From: Zelopaecilomyces penicillatus
Taxonomy: Eukaryota; Ascomycota; Sordariomycetes; Hypocreales; Pseudodiploosporaceae
Assembly: GCA_005765155.1 (NCBI GenBank)
Contig: VCCP01000005.1
Coordinates: 3,968,001-4,032,000 of the forward strand
DNA: 64,000 nt
Reading direction: 5' to 3'
Part shown: positions 33,938 to 46,459 of the stretch, piece by piece
How positions within the stretch are numbered: position 1 is the stretch's first letter
Layout of the letters: each line of letters starts with the position of its first letter
Notes under the pieces: generated by a model
Told to the model about the DNA's origin: nothing
The model's database searches: none
Seen by the model: the letters and a program-made list of their open reading frames with translations, nothing else
Position numbers and translations under genes: made by a program

Positions 33938-35289
33938 GTTGATGATGGATTTAGGGGTGTTTGCGAGTGATAATATGTAAAATGGAGCTGGATGTTAGAA
34001 AACACTTTGAGGTTCTCAGGGCAATTAAAAGCTTGTTGTTTAGATTAAACTTTGTTTCTGATACTGGCTTCTCAATTCGATTCTCAAGACATGATTCCAA
34101 ACTTTCTCTCTTTTATCTATTTGCTCCATCGCTCCATTTGTTTCAATTGTTCCCATTACACCGCTGTGCTGATCTCACGACAGACAGTCTCGGGGGTCCG
34201 AACCTCGCGTTGACGCTTGAAAGCGCGATGATAAGAAAAAAAAGGGGAGACCAAGGTCGGAATCCGAGCCAGAGTACCATCAGCACCAAGAAACACCACT
34301 AAACAGCGAAACAGCGAATAGCGAAGAATGGGAAAGCAGAGGGACCCTTGATTACTTTGGCAGAAAGGTTTAAGCTTAGGAGCTAAATTTGTAAGAATAG
34401 CATCATCTGGATTAGTAATTGGTCATCCCCTACGCACACCGTAGTAGTACATAGGTCATCGCTATTATTAGCTCCGATGTTCATTCGCTCGCTTGGCAGG
34501 GGTTCGTCCGTTCGTTTCGTTTCTTCGCTGTTGAATTCTCTCGGAGACCGCAACTCCGCTGCTAAAAGCCCTAGATGCCTCGACTTTGCCTAATTACTTT
34601 GCAATGCACAAAATTTGGTGGGATCAAGTGGGCGGCCCACGCCAAGAAAAACAAAGGCGAAGCTTGCGCGCGTTGATTAAACATGTTGGGAACTCATGGG
34701 GCTTGTTTGAGAGTTGAGCGATGTCATTGTGGAGCCCTAGCAGGGAAAGAAGCCGAGTAAGCAATGCCAAGATGAACTGCTCACTCAACTAGGCATCTCC
34801 CGCCGAAACTACGACAGAATCAAGATTCGTGTCCAATATTAATAGTAAAGGTGGGTTTGGTTGTAGTTTGGCAGTCTAAATCTTGGTATGTTTGCCTTTT
34901 ACAGTTGTGAGTTTAGGGTCGTACATGCTGTTAGGTTTGGAATTTGCCCTACGCTATTGCACTGATGAATTGAGACAAAGAGCATGTAATAATACTCACA
35001 CATGGTAAAACACATTGCTGAATCAATGAATGTCCAGCTCCGCGCAGTGATGAGCAAAATATAATGATTCAACTGTGAATAGAATAGATTCTACAAACTA
35101 TAAAAACTGCCACTATATATACCCATTTCTAATCTGGAAAGCTCTTCCCCAACCACAAAGAGAAACTCAAACAAACTCCAACTTCAACAAGTGTGAAAAT
35201 TCTAAACAAGTATACTTACAAAAGCATCCCAGACTGGAAACAAGTCCTATTAAACCTATTAAACTATATACGAAAACAAAAGTAAAAAA
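33938..35289. other. Intergenic region, no gene seen
   Basis: This 1.35 kb separates the FAD oxidase start (-) from the small Cys-rich ORF (+). Open frames are short and non-conserved. The last 250 bp before 35290 is A-rich, like a 5' leader. Confidence 0.4.
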
Positions 35290-35508
35290 ATGTGTGAGGC
35301 CGGAGAACACCGCAAGGTCTGCCAGGGTTGTGGCAAAGTCAAGGAAAAGACTAACTACCGCCGCTGGTGCCAGAGAGCAAAGGTCGATACGCACACTTTT
35401 GGCGAATGCTACTCGGGCATTGAAGAAGTTCACATTGAGGATGTAGTGGAATGTAGCCCCTGCAAGAGTCTGCGGAAGAAGGCTGAGGGAAAGCAACGCG
35501 CGGGTTGA
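35290..35508 (+). CDS. Small Cys-rich protein, putative zinc-binding, unknown function
   Basis: This 72-codon intronless frame starts in a good context (an A run directly before ATG). The protein has seven cysteines: MCEAG, KVCQGCGK, RWCQRA, GECYSG and VECSPCKS. The C-x2-C ... C ... C ... C-x2-C arrangement resembles a large set of small intracellular proteins found in many copies in filamentous fungi, which start with a CG-type motif and end with CxxC. That resemblance is from memory of the pattern, not a search. There is no signal peptide. No function is known to me; zinc binding is inferred from cysteine spacing. Confidence 0.5.
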   Translation: MCEAGEHRKVCQGCGKVKEKTNYRRWCQRAKVDTHTFGECYSGIEEVHIEDVVECSPCKSLRKKAEGKQRAG

Positions 35509-35928
35509 CCATGGTACAGGGCTTCAATTAGGAGAAGTATGAAGATGATGGTGCTCTAGAAGTACTGAGGGTTTTAATAGTGCTGTCGGTGAAATACAAC
35601 AGCGTGAGATCAAGTAGCTGCTGTGCCCGCACTATAAATTGATTCCTGTTTTCTTCGTCAAAAGCCGTGTCCTGCTGTCATAACTCTCCAGCATGGACAC
35701 TTACAAACGATCTGATGTACTAATTCTCGTACTGAAACAAGCGTGGTTAATATGTAAAGATGTTATGTTCGTATATCACATGTATCAATAATGCATAATG
35801 TATGTACAGTAAAGAATCACTCCGCCTCCACATCGACGCTTAAACCCCATCATACACTATTCGTAGCCATCTTTCCAAATATTCTGTAATGTGGAATGAT
35901 TGGAGAATAATGTGTACTCCTAGGCAAT
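35509..35928. other. Convergent spacer
   Basis: 3' flanks of the Cys-rich ORF (+) and the GH55 gene (-). A/T-rich, with no gene seen. Confidence 0.4.
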
Positions 35929-38607
35929 TTATGCAGTGTAGCGACCAACATCACCACCGCCGCCGGGCCACGAACCAGTGAAGCCATTCTGGGCGTTGAT
36001 GTTGGTGCCATCGGCAAGACGCAAAACGACGGCCGCATCCTTTGAGCAGAGACCAAAGGCCTGTAAGTTGCTCGGCGTCTTCTCAATCCAATGCATGGTT
36101 TCTATAATAAGAAATTGTCAGTAGAGTAATTTAAAGCATTTGCCATGGATTTTGAGACTTACGTTGGCATTGGAACTGGCCGCAGCCTTGATAACCCGGC
36201 CCGCTGAAGAATGCCCAAGAAGCAGAGCCATAAGCGTAGATGTTTGAGCCACCGTTAATGTAATGGGCGAAGCCCATTCTGCAACGCTTGTCGCCGCCAT
36301 TGCACCAAGAAAAGTCGGGATCGCCCCAGCCTTGCACATTGGCCTTCCAGGGAGCAGGCGGGATCATTCGGTTGTTGTCACCCTGGTCATAGTTGGTCTC
36401 GGATTGGAGCATAGAAACCATAACGTTGTTGGCGTTTCGCAGATTCAACTGATAGAGCCACCAGTGCTCACTGCCCAAAGCGTAAAGCCAAGTCGCCTTG
36501 GTAGACTCGACCAAAGCGCCACCCTTGGCAGCGATGTTGGAACCACCGTTGAAGTCTTCGGTGATATGATCAGCGACCCAATTCCAGACATTCTCCACAT
36601 AGGCCGATGAGGACTTGGTGAAATGGAGACCGATAAAAGCGGCCTTGCACTGGTTGCTGGCATCACCGCAGTTGTTCGTCAGGCCAGAGGCTCCGCGGGT
36701 GCCGCCAACTGTAATCACGGAGTTCCAAAGAGCAACATCGCCAGGCTGGTTGCCGGCCATGTTAAATTGAACGACGATAGCGCCGGGGAGAACATCAGAG
36801 ACGGTGAACCGCATGTCTTGAATCTGAGCAACACCAACATCGCCTGCCCTACCGACGGAAATGATCGGCTTCGGATTGTTCTCATCCTTGAAAAAGTTAC
36901 CATTACCGGTGATGGTAGCCCAAGCTTCACCAATGATACGTGATCCTGGTGGGATGAAGAGGGTGGAATCAACCCTATACTTGCCAAATGGGAAGTAAGC
37001 AATCTTGTTCTGGCTAGCCGCTAACTTCAAGATCTCGTTGAGAACATTGGCCTCGTCCCTTGTATTATCTCCAAAAACCTGGCGACCACCATTCTGGTTC
37101 GGGTCCTTAATGTTGATAAAGTCTGAAACCTTATTGTTCGCATATGTGGGCGGCCTGATCACTGGATACTTGCCACCAGGCGCCAGGGCAGCGGGCCGCT
37201 TGTTGGTCGAGGTTGTTGGACCATAGATTGGATTGCGTCCAACTGTATTTCCATATGTGTAGGTGTTGGCAAAGCCCTGGCCAGAAAGGACCGTTTCGCC
37301 ACGCACCACAGCAATAGGTGAACCATTATCCTTGGTAAGATTCTCAATCAGGAATGACGGGTATACAGACGTGGTGAAGGTGGTACCGGAATTGACCGAT
37401 TTGCCATCAACAATGGCGATGAAAGGCGCCCCACCAGTATTGCTGACTCCTGTTCCACACGTATCAAAAGTCGGTGATAAAAGTGTAATGGTGTTGCCTC
37501 CGCTGACGAGCATGCCAACAGTGTTTTGGTAGAAGTAAATGTTGGTGTATGACGCCTGTTGATGGCCATCGTGCCAGATTCCGTTCTGTAGACAGATATG
37601 TCAGCAGACCACTGAGAATGGTACTTGGGGTTCACGAAGAGTTCTTACCTGTCCACGTTCAATGCGCACATCAGCCAGACCAAGGGTGGAACCTCTGCCA
37701 AGACGAATTCCGCTGTGTCCCCTGCCGTTCACGGATGTGGGCATGACAATCTTGATGTTCTGCAGCTGTGCAACCTGGGCTACTCCCCAATAGAGAGCCG
37801 TAAACTCATTGCCTTTTTCAAAGTCAGTAATGTGCTACTTATCTATGTTGTAGATTTCCTCGTTTGTTGGCACTGCTCACCTCCAGAAATGGCTGTAGTG
37901 TCGAGAATCACATTCTTCAAGCCAACAGCAAAAGAAAGCTCGCCAGAGATTCCCGTAGTAGGATCTTGGCCTATTTCACAATGTTAACTTCACATGATTA
38001 TATAAATGGGGGCTAGATAAACACACCAGAAAGAAGAGTCTGGTCACCAGAGAATCCAGGGGCAGCTTTGATTATGGGGGGCTAAGAAGACGAGTGACAG
38101 CAATATTAGCAACAGAATCATACATATTTGAGTATTATGAACTTTTACTTACATTAGTGGCATCACCCATGAGTATTGTGTCTGTATTCATGCGAATCGT
38201 TGAGCTGATCTGGTATGTGCCGGGAGGAATGTAGACAACCTAGTGTAAAACATGTCAATATACTTGATTCTGATGAGGTACAACACCATACCAAGTCTTG
38301 CTTGGGAGAGGCTTACCCTGGGCTGAGATGCCAACCATTGACCATGACGCCTAGAGCCGCCATTATCGTTGATGGCGGCCTGAATCCCAGGACCATCTCC
38401 TGCCCTAACAGCCTTGAAGACTTGGTAGCTAAAGTCGTTGTCGAGGTCTGGAGCATAGCCTCGTGCTGGGCCGGTATGATCCATATTGGCATACCAGAAA
38501 TCTGTGGCGCGCTTGGTGAGGCCATCTCCAACGGCATTGGGGCTTGGCATGGGTGTAGCAGAAGCCACACCCAGCATCAGAGCCAATGTTGCCGCAAGCT
38601 TGAACAT
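35929..38607 (-). CDS. Secreted GH55 exo-beta-1,3-glucanase
   Basis: Seven exons (38607-38317, 38239-38153, 38081-38027, 37970-37881, 37812-37649, 37585-36163, 36101-35929) give 760 aa, the usual GH55 length. GH55 enzymes release glucose from laminarin-type beta-1,3-glucan of fungal or algal walls. A signal peptide (MFKLAATLALMLGVASA) is followed by a short propeptide ending in a Kex2 site (GLTKR-ATDFWY). Two right-handed beta-helix (pectate-lyase-like) halves follow. The first has YIPPGTYQISSTIRMNTDT, and the second has IAYFPFGKYRVDSTLFIPPG after a Pro/Thr linker. GSEHWWLYQLN and FFSGPGYQGCGQFQC are typical of the C-terminal half. All phases agree, including GGxG junctions at phase 1. Likely role: wall remodelling or degradation of other fungi's walls. 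Confidence 0.94.
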
Positions 38608-40656
38608 GGTGCCTGCAGCTGATCAGCGCGAAGGATCGGCAGGGCTGCAGCGTAGTGAGTTGAGAACTCGTTTTGGGCTGATGATGGGGCAACCAATATC
38701 TAGTGGGCGTGGTTGGGTCCTTATATATGCATCCTAAGGTGTCCTGCATTGTTGTTGGCAACTTTGATTCCTCCCACCTGACATCATTGCATGGCGTGTC
38801 TTCCTTGGGAACTCGGGACAACTCAACGCCATCTCAGACCCATCTCAACCCAACCAGCTTAGTCTAGTGGCCTACAGTAGCCAGTATCCATCTTGGCTTG
38901 ACATTCGGGCCGTATCTCTAGACCTGTCAGCATTTCATCAACATGATGCTAGAGACATCTTGGGGTCTGGGGTAATATTCGTTTATTCTTCTGGGGATAA
39001 AAAGACGAATGGCCTCGGACGTGGGGTAGACAGGGGTATAATGGAGGCAATGTCCATCCAGGCACATCCAATGAGAGTAAATAGAGTGGGTGGCTAATTA
39101 GCTCGGGCATATTTCGAGTTCCTTGGCGATGTCTTAGCTCCTTCATCGGCTTACAGATTCGGGGCCGCCCATTTTGGTGGAATCCTGTATTCATGTTCTG
39201 TAACAACTAAACTGAAGGATTTAGGCAGAAATACCTTAACTGTCGATGTAAGTATAAAGGCTAAAATAACATGCGGTTCACAAGGTTAGAATTGTTGATG
39301 GTCTGGTGTTGCACTGGTCGAGCAATTCCAAAGTCAAAGCTGCGTCTTAGCATGTTATGAATCATCATGGACTTCGTATGAAGCAACAGCCTTGAAGAAA
39401 CACACTTTGCCAAGGCACATGCTTGCAGGAAGAAAGCATAACTTTCACGGCGGAGGTCCGTCCGAGCATTTTCCCGGTGGGCACTGAATGTCTTCGCCCT
39501 ACGAACACACCTCACACGCATGCAGGAGGATCCGAGCTGCTTCAATGAGCTTGCTTCCCGCCCCCATGATGCATATACGCTTGCGATGAATTGGAAGGTT
39601 ACCGTCACCATCGGGACACGCGACTACCATATACTCAGCGTTCCATCGCAGCGGGCAGCCCTGTGTGCCGTTGCTAGTGCGTGGCTCAGCAGAATTATGC
39701 CATCAACCAAACCACCCCTATTTTTCCTGTATCAACAAAATAATAATAGCAGCAAAAAGGGGACGCGGCGGGGAATTCATGCGAGACACGGCGCCAACTT
39801 GTCGGCATTATTTTTTCGCCATCAGCAGCCTCGTCCTGGTGAGAAATAATCAGAGGCGCACCACCCATACCAGTTCCCTGTCACAAAGTTCACCGAGAGG
39901 CCGTCTGCCCTGTTCTGAAAGCAAGACGTTTTGCTTGATTACAAGAACCCTGGAGCTCATGTGGGGGATGCGGGGACAATCTGCTTTGGTGGTCCTGAGG
40001 AAGAGCTCGTGGGAGGTGAAACGGGCCGGGGTAGGCGGGATATCCAATAGACTCACGGCGCTTGAAGGACGAGCAGCCGAGTGTGGTGAGACTGTCACGG
40101 CATGGATGGATGGAAAATTGATGGAACCCGCCGATGGTGGCATCCCAGCCAAGAAAGGTTGACAGGCTCTCGTAATGCACGATCGCAGAACAGGGCGAAG
40201 GTAAACCCCCGACGATCAGAGTGGAGGGGGGTCGAGGGGCTAGTACAGGCGCACACACTCACCTGATCACTGCCCGATTGGTCCATTATAGTCCATAATG
40301 GTCGGGGCCACCAATGGCACGCAGGCCGCACTAGGTAGGTGTTCTAATGGAGCGATTATTACCACTCACCACTCCCAGGCACAAGCAAGCCATTGCCCAA
40401 AGCCCAAAAACTTTCTGCCACAAATTCTCTCTCAAGCAAAGTTTTGAATCCAACTGCCATCCTCCCTCGCCGACACTCCCCGACCCGTTTCTCGCCTACT
40501 CATCTTTTCAATTACAGCATTACGAAGCGCCGCCCCTCCTCCTCGCTTTTCACCCCTCACTTATTAGTGTCCCCCGCGTTTTCGCACGTTTTCTGCCCTG
40601 CATAATCTGCATCTAACTGCACTACCGCCGCTTTCGAGCCATCTCAACCATCCACC
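38608..40656. other. Divergent 2 kb intergenic region
   Basis: Between the GH55 start (-) and the zinc-finger protein start (+). From about 40340 the sequence is pyrimidine-rich (CCTCC, CTCTC tracts) and looks like a long 5' leader for the plus-strand gene. Several frames of 100-165 codons overlap on both strands around 39665-40258, which is expected in GC-rich non-coding DNA; none shows conserved motifs. Confidence 0.4.
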
Positions 40657-41136
40657 ATGGGCAACGTAAGAATCTCACACGCCGCTTACAGCCGGTTTGC
40701 TGTCTCTTTCTGGTCCAAGGGCCCGGGGCTGACATGCAGTTACTTGCCATACTTAGGGAGCCAAGGCACAGCAGAAGCGTGATCGCGCTGGCAAGGACAA
40801 CAAGCCTGCCAAATCCCAGCTCAAAGTTGTGCGTGTCATCCGATGAACCACCACCCACATCCACCGATTCGTTATAGAAGCGTTAGAGTTGCTAACTCCA
40901 ACGGTTGTTGTGTGGGTTACAGAACGAGAAAGCATGTGACATCCAGTGCCAGATCTGCAAGTCCACGTTCCTCAAAACCACCAAGGCCCCTGCGTACGTT
41001 CTTCTTCTTCTTTTCCTCTTCTACCTTTCAGAGCTGACCAAGGTGGCTCATCCCGTTTTTTAGGCTGCTTGAACACGCCCAAAACAAGCACAGCAAGACG
41101 ATTGCCGATTGCTTCCCTTCCTTTGTGTCTGCTTAG
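40657..41136 (+). CDS. Small zinc-finger protein (At2g23090-like, zf-met2)
   Basis: Four exons (40657-40665, 40757-40828, 40923-40993, 41064-41136) encode 74 aa; the first exon is only MGN. The family start MGNGAKAQQKRDRAGKD is a basic, 4F5-like segment. One C2H2-type finger follows, CQICKSTF ... LLEHAQNKH, then a conserved end (SKTIADCFPSF). The second exon is best ended after GTT (donor GTGCGT at 40829), which yields SQLKVNEKA as in relatives. The function of this widely conserved eukaryotic family is poorly defined; nucleic-acid binding is only inferred from the finger. The gene sits alone between a GH55 gene and a dioxygenase. Confidence 0.88.
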
Positions 41137-41421
41137 AGTGAGCAGATCAAACACCCTTTTATACTAGGATACATGACCCGATCCGAGAAAACAGCCGGCA
41201 ACTAGCATAATGACGGGTTTTTTCTTTGCTATTTTACTTTTTGGGTTGGGCAGCGGAGCATCAGCGTGGTTCTCGGCTCATGGGTGGATAAACAAAAAAA
41301 AATGGCGATGAGACATAGGATGGCGCAAGTAGATAGATGATCTTGATGGCTTATTTTTCTTCGTGGATCCGTATACTCTTTGATTATTGACTCTGTCATG
41401 AACCCCCAAGTTTGGATTACA

Positions 41422-42713
41422 TTAATTCGCCTCCACTGCTGCTGGAACCACGCCTACTGTAGGTACTCCTACCGGTGCCCCATGACTGGCATGCTTTTGT
41501 GCAGCCGCTGCCTGCTCCTCGCGGATGGACCGGAGAACATCTGGATACCATCGCTCGCCCACATCCGGATGGCTCTTGACTCTGTTGCGTAATGTTGCCT
41601 CTCCCAGGGTCTTCGCCGCTGCGCCAGTGCGAAACGTAAACTCGACGTCGTCAATCCTTCCCCCTGTCCTCTCCACAACCTTGCGCCGCTGCTCCTTGAC
41701 CTCCTCAGGAACCGCACCAACACCGACCGCCTCCAGCTCATCAAAGTCGGCATCCAGCCGGAACCCCTGGAAAAAAGGAATCGAGAACCTAGCTCCGGAT
41801 CCTGCGGCCGGGGAGAGAACGCGATGTGTTGTAGACACACAGACTCCCTGTGTGAGCGCCTCTAGCCCCTGCCCTATAGCCACAACAAGCGTCCCGTCAA
41901 TGGGAGCACAGTCGATCCACTCGCCTTCAATGTTCTGCACCTGCAGGCCGCGGTGCGGTGTAGCCTGGAGCAGGTAGCTCGTGAGCATGCTGTCCTTGTG
42001 CGGCCCAACACCCTGGCCCTGTCCGCTGAGCCCCAACTCAGCCATATCTGGGTATTTCACAATCTTGAGCTTGGCTTGTGGATCCTCGTCAAAGTACTTA
42101 TCAAATGCATCACTGGGGAGTTTGATTGCTTCTGCAATGAGCGACGTGAAGTAGACCGCTATCTTGTTCATCTGGCGAATGTAGTCCGTATAGACACTGC
42201 GGAATCCCGGCGCACTCTCCTCCGATGGCCATTGATTCGGCGCCAGCAGGTTGTGATATAACGGAGCATCTGGTCCCGGCACCGGGTGCTCAGTTGAGAG
42301 ATCGATTTGCTCCCTGTGGTCGACTTCTCCCGCCGTGATTTCCGCAGACAGTTTAGAATAACCCAGGAAGGATGCAGCATTCTTCATCTCAATCTTCAAC
42401 CTAGACAGTTTGCCACACCGCGTGAATACGGATGTTGGGTTTCTCATGAGGGGGAAAAAATGGCAACTGGAAAGGAACGGAGGGGTCGTACGTAACTCAT
42501 GGGTGTAACTCACTTCTCCTCATCGGATATATCGAAGAAGGCTTTACCTTGCTTGATGACATCTTGAAAAAGCTCTGCAGAGATTCCCACATTCTTCAGG
42601 TAAAGAAAGCCGACTTCTATGATGGCATGGCGCAGCTGGTTGAGGAATTCCGGCTTGGTCGCGGGGTCTCTGGCCAGTTCCAGGTCCAGGATGGGAATGG
42701 ATGTGAAGGACAT
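41422..42713 (-). CDS. Fe(II)/2-oxoglutarate-dependent dioxygenase (isopenicillin N synthase-like)
   Basis: Exons 42713-42514 and 42400-41422 give 392 aa. The N-terminal DIOX_N region is SIPILDLELARDP ... VGFLYLKNVGIS and continues across the intron as DEEKLKIEMKNAASFLGYS. The 2OG-Fe(II) domain has HKD (H201, D203 in GVGPHKDSM), the distal histidine in STTHRVLSP (near residue 259), and the 2-oxoglutarate-binding Arg in RFSIPFF. The facial triad is therefore complete. The C-terminus is Ala/Val-rich and variable. Such enzymes hydroxylate or desaturate diverse small molecules and are common in fungal secondary metabolism, but also occur singly; the substrate is unknown. No other biosynthetic gene lies next to it. 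The open frame above 42713 begins at a non-ATG codon. Confidence 0.88.
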
Positions 42714-43134
42714 GACAAAGACTGGTGTAGTTTGGTGTTGTGCGTTGGCAAATGGGATGGACAACTAGAAGACTGTATGATTTAAAGGATGACGATATGA
42801 TTGCACTTATGTAGAACGCGTCATGAAGAAGTAAGTAAATGGTTGCTTGCTTAGGTAGCTTTGTAAGTAATCCCGTGGTCATTAGACATCTACATCCAAT
42901 CGAACCATCGGCCCAATGGCGCCATACGCCCTACTCTCAACCATCCCACACCCCCGCTTCCGACCGAGGCCGGCCCCGGTTCACACGTCCGGGTTCTCGT
43001 TCTCACAGCCCTCGCCCACGACTACATGCCCAAAAATAGATGTTATACAGCAGGCAGCCTCCACACACTCATCCAAGAACACGAAACAATAACAGATAGA
43101 TGCTTGACAATTCCATGCGCTGGACCCGATCAAA
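42714..43134. other. Spacer between dioxygenase and NAN1
   Basis: Dioxygenase upstream region and 3' flank of the tandem minus-strand NAN1-like gene. No gene is seen. Confidence 0.4.
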
Positions 43135-46100
43135 TTACAGTTGAACCTGCCCGTAAATCGACAGTGGTTTGGTAGCCAGTAAGTCCGTCACCTTGTAGAA
43201 CATATCCTCAATTGATGGCGCGGCAAAGGAAGGCGCTGCATCAAAAATGTCTGCCAAATGTTGCTGGGCCAAAACACGCACGTGGCTATCGTCATCGTCC
43301 ATATCCATATCTTCGACATCTGCCTCCTCCATCTCATCGTCACTTTCGGGTTCGTAGTCGATTGCAGCAAGAACAACGGCTCTCCGGTCCTGAGCCTGCG
43401 CTGCTTCAGGGGCATCCAGTCGGATATCCTGAAGTGGCTGGGCTGTCATTAGAGACGACGGGTCAGACCCTTCTGTAATGCTCCAAATCTGAGCCGCGTC
43501 ATCCAAAGCAATGAACCCGCTTGATCCTGGAGCTGATACCAAGCTGACAACACGGTGAGGGGTGCTGCGCACAATTAACGGTTCTGGCACTTCAGGGTCA
43601 AACACGCCTATGCTAGATATATCCCCAATGGGGAGAGTGACCGCAAAGCGCCCTGATGTAGGATCAACAGCGAGTTGTAGTAACTCGGCAACATCGGGTA
43701 TCTTTGGTATGACAATGCCGTAGCGTAGGTCATCGCCTACAACATCATATACCCGCAACTCGTCCGAGAGAACAATGACGAATTGTGAAAGTGAGCGAAT
43801 CGCCTGTAATTGGCCCTCCCAAAGTCCTTCAAGAATTTGCACGATCTCGCCAGATGCTGTGTCAATAACATAAACAGCCCCGGTGTCCTCGGCTCCAAAG
43901 GCGGCAAACAAGGTTGAGCCATCTTCCGAAAATGCAATCTTGCCCTGAATGTTCGCAGGGGTCGCAGTAGGGCTTGAATGCTCTGCAATGGTGTCCTCGC
44001 CCAGACCATGTCCCACCGGGATTACTCGCGCACAGCTCCAGAAAACGCTATGGGAATCTACCGCCTTGCTATACTGTTGGCGGGTCTTTGGCTGCCACAA
44101 GCGAACCATTCCATCGCTACCGATGGTTGCAAAGCAGGCTGAAGTGGTATCGGACGCGAGATCTAGAACCGTCTCAGGATGGACAGTAGAATGAGGGGCA
44201 TTGATCCTTGAAACCAAGGCAATCGACTCCGCCCCATCCTGAGCTTCCCAGAATTTCAAATAAGTCTCTTGTCTTTCCTTGATCAGCTGTTCTTTTGTGT
44301 CGCTCGCGATATTCTCAACATCTCTCATCGAGGGCACCCACTCATCCACGCTAGCCATCCATTTCCCATCCCCAGAGAAGGCAATATGAGTGACTAGAGG
44401 CTCGTCAATGGGATGACCCTGTTTCGTGATGTTGACATCCGTGGGGTGTGTTCTAGCAAGAGCTTGTTTAGAGACACTGGTGAACGTCTCTAGATCAAAA
44501 GTCTGCAGAAGTGGTGCCGATAGGTTCCCAGACGTAGTGGCTTGGCGCCCATTACCAACACAGACGTGCAACTTCAACGGCTCAGTTGGCCTAATAGCTG
44601 CTGGTATGGGGCGTCGTACTCTTCCAGGTGCGGTCCAGACACGCTTTACAAGGAGATCCTTTGGTGTCATGGTATCAACAGCAGCAGATTGTATGCCAGA
44701 GACGTACGTCGTCGGCTTCATATCAGCTGTTGAGATGATCATGGTCGAATTATCGTCCAGATGCACAACATAAGAAGAGCCCGTAGCCGAAACAGTGATG
44801 TTTTCAACACTACCAGACAAATGAGGAAGGAAATCTTTCTTGTCTGTATCCATTTGCCAGATAACAAGGACATTCTCAGAGCCACCCGAGAAGATGTAAT
44901 TGCCTATGCTTGGTCAGCGTATTGTTCTATTCATAAAAACAGTACTTAGAAAACTCACCATCAGGAGACCATTTAACAGCGTGAACAGCTCTTCGATGCC
45001 AGTGAAACTTCTGCGCATGGATGGTTTCTTTCTGAGAATTGGACTTTCCAAGAGCCTGAAGTCTTGATACCGCATCATGGTAAAGGTAGATGCCACCTCG
45101 AGCTCCTCCAACAAGGATATCAACCACTTGATCAGAGCCAGTCTGCTTGTCCTTTTTGGCCTTACCAGCCAAGAATGGCCGTTCATACACCCTGAAATCA
45201 ATTGTGGTAATCAGGTCTGGAGTGTCGAAGGAAAGAAAGTCGTAACTGAGCTTTCCTGCTGATTCGGCTGACGTAGTTGATGCCACACCAATGAAAAGCC
45301 GATCATTTTGAGCACCAACCAGTATCCGTCCATTTTGGCTAGTTTCAAGAAGCTGTAGCCCATTTCCTGGTCTCTTCAACACAACAACACTGTGTGAAAC
45401 CGGTGCGTTTAGAACATCGCCTTGATAAGCTACCACATCCAGCCGGTTTGATTTGTCCGATTCGGCCACCAAAACGACATCCTCTTTCTTGCTTGAATGC
45501 GGGTTTGGAATAATAACCATGGCTTTTGCTGTGCCTGAAGTTGTCTGAAAGCTGCTGGGGACTGTATCGGTGTTTTGGGTCCAATTCACGTGGTATATCC
45601 TGCCGTCGGAGCAAGCCACCCACAAGAAGTCTGGGTCTATCTTAGAAAGCCTCGTTGAGACAACACTTGCTGGTGTTGTGCCCTTTGGTGCTGAGGCTTC
45701 AAGGGTGCTTATAGGAATTCGTCTTAGGAGGAGCGAGTCGGAGGCTGTGTAAACTTGGACGGATGTGTTGTATGCCAGAATTAGGTGCCTAAAACTTTGT
45801 TAACATCCACTTCTTCCAGCTCTACAGACACATTTTTGCTTACTCTTCATCTGCTGTGAGAATAGGATCAATGTCCAGCATTCTACCACCCATTGGTTTT
45901 GATATCCTCCAGCCCGTCTCCCCGTCCCCAATCAGACCACCAACCTTGTGATCCTGGCCGTGCAGAACCAGGCTCTTAGGGGGGCCATTGATTGACTTAG
46001 AATCGCCAGTTTGCGCCTCTGCTCCTTTCCCTTGCTGCGCCCGGGGTCTCTTTGATCGTGCGTCATTCTCAATCACATCTCCCTTGCGCTTCTTCGTCTT

Positions 46101-46136
46101 ATCATCTCTGGCCTTGGAAAGCTTGCTTCCAGCCAT
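43135..46136 (-). CDS. NAN1: U3 snoRNP component Utp17/Nan1 (WDR75 family)
   Basis: Exons 46136-45844, 45788-44959 and 44903-43135 encode 963 aa. Utp17 is a WD40 subunit of the t-UTP/UTP-A complex of the small-subunit processome in the nucleolus. It links rDNA transcription with 18S rRNA processing. A basic N-terminus (SKARDDKTKKRKGD, RSKRPRAQQ) looks like a nucleolar signal. Two beta-propellers follow; clear blades include FLWVACSDGRIYHVNW, HRRAVHAVKWSPDGNYIFSGGSENVLVIWQ (joined by intron 2 removal) and SACFATIGSDGMVRLWQPK. The C-terminus has an acidic stretch (EPESDDEMEEADVEDMDMDDDD) and a short helical end. It is divergent from RPB10, with 323 bp between the start codons. Confidence 0.9.
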
Positions 46137-46459
46137 TTTGGGAGTTACTCGAGGCCTCTGCCACGCAAAGCTTTGGGAAAAGAAAAGAGAACTGTAGGTG
46201 CGACGGCCAATTAGTAGGAACTGATTGCCCGTCGATAGTACGAGAAATACATCCGCAGAAAATTTGGTCCCGCAGTGAACTTTTTCCCAGACTGGCTGAT
46301 AAGATAACAAAATGGTGGCGGCAGAACCTCGGCATCGCGGATTTTCAAGACAAACACCACCATTGTCAACGAACAACGCTTCCTTAATTCGTAGCAGCAT
46401 TCATCGCAAACACTTGCACAAAATCACTGCTTTGTCGCGTATCAATTTCAGCAGACAAG
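46137..46459. promoter_or_regulatory. Compact bidirectional promoter region, NAN1 / RPB10
   Basis: Only 323 bp separate the start codons of a ribosome-biogenesis gene (-) and a subunit shared by RNA polymerases I, II and III (+). Both promoters and leaders must fit here. I could not identify a specific factor-binding motif with confidence. Shared growth-linked control is inferred from the gene functions. Confidence 0.5.

Noticed and set aside
39665..40258. Overlapping 100-165-codon frames on both strands
   Set aside because: They overlap each other in several frames, lack motifs, and precede a pyrimidine-rich leader; typical of GC-rich non-coding DNA.
42714..42764. N-terminal extension of the dioxygenase frame
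   Set aside because: The apparent start at 42764 is TTG, not ATG; the ATG at 42713 matches the family's short N-terminus.
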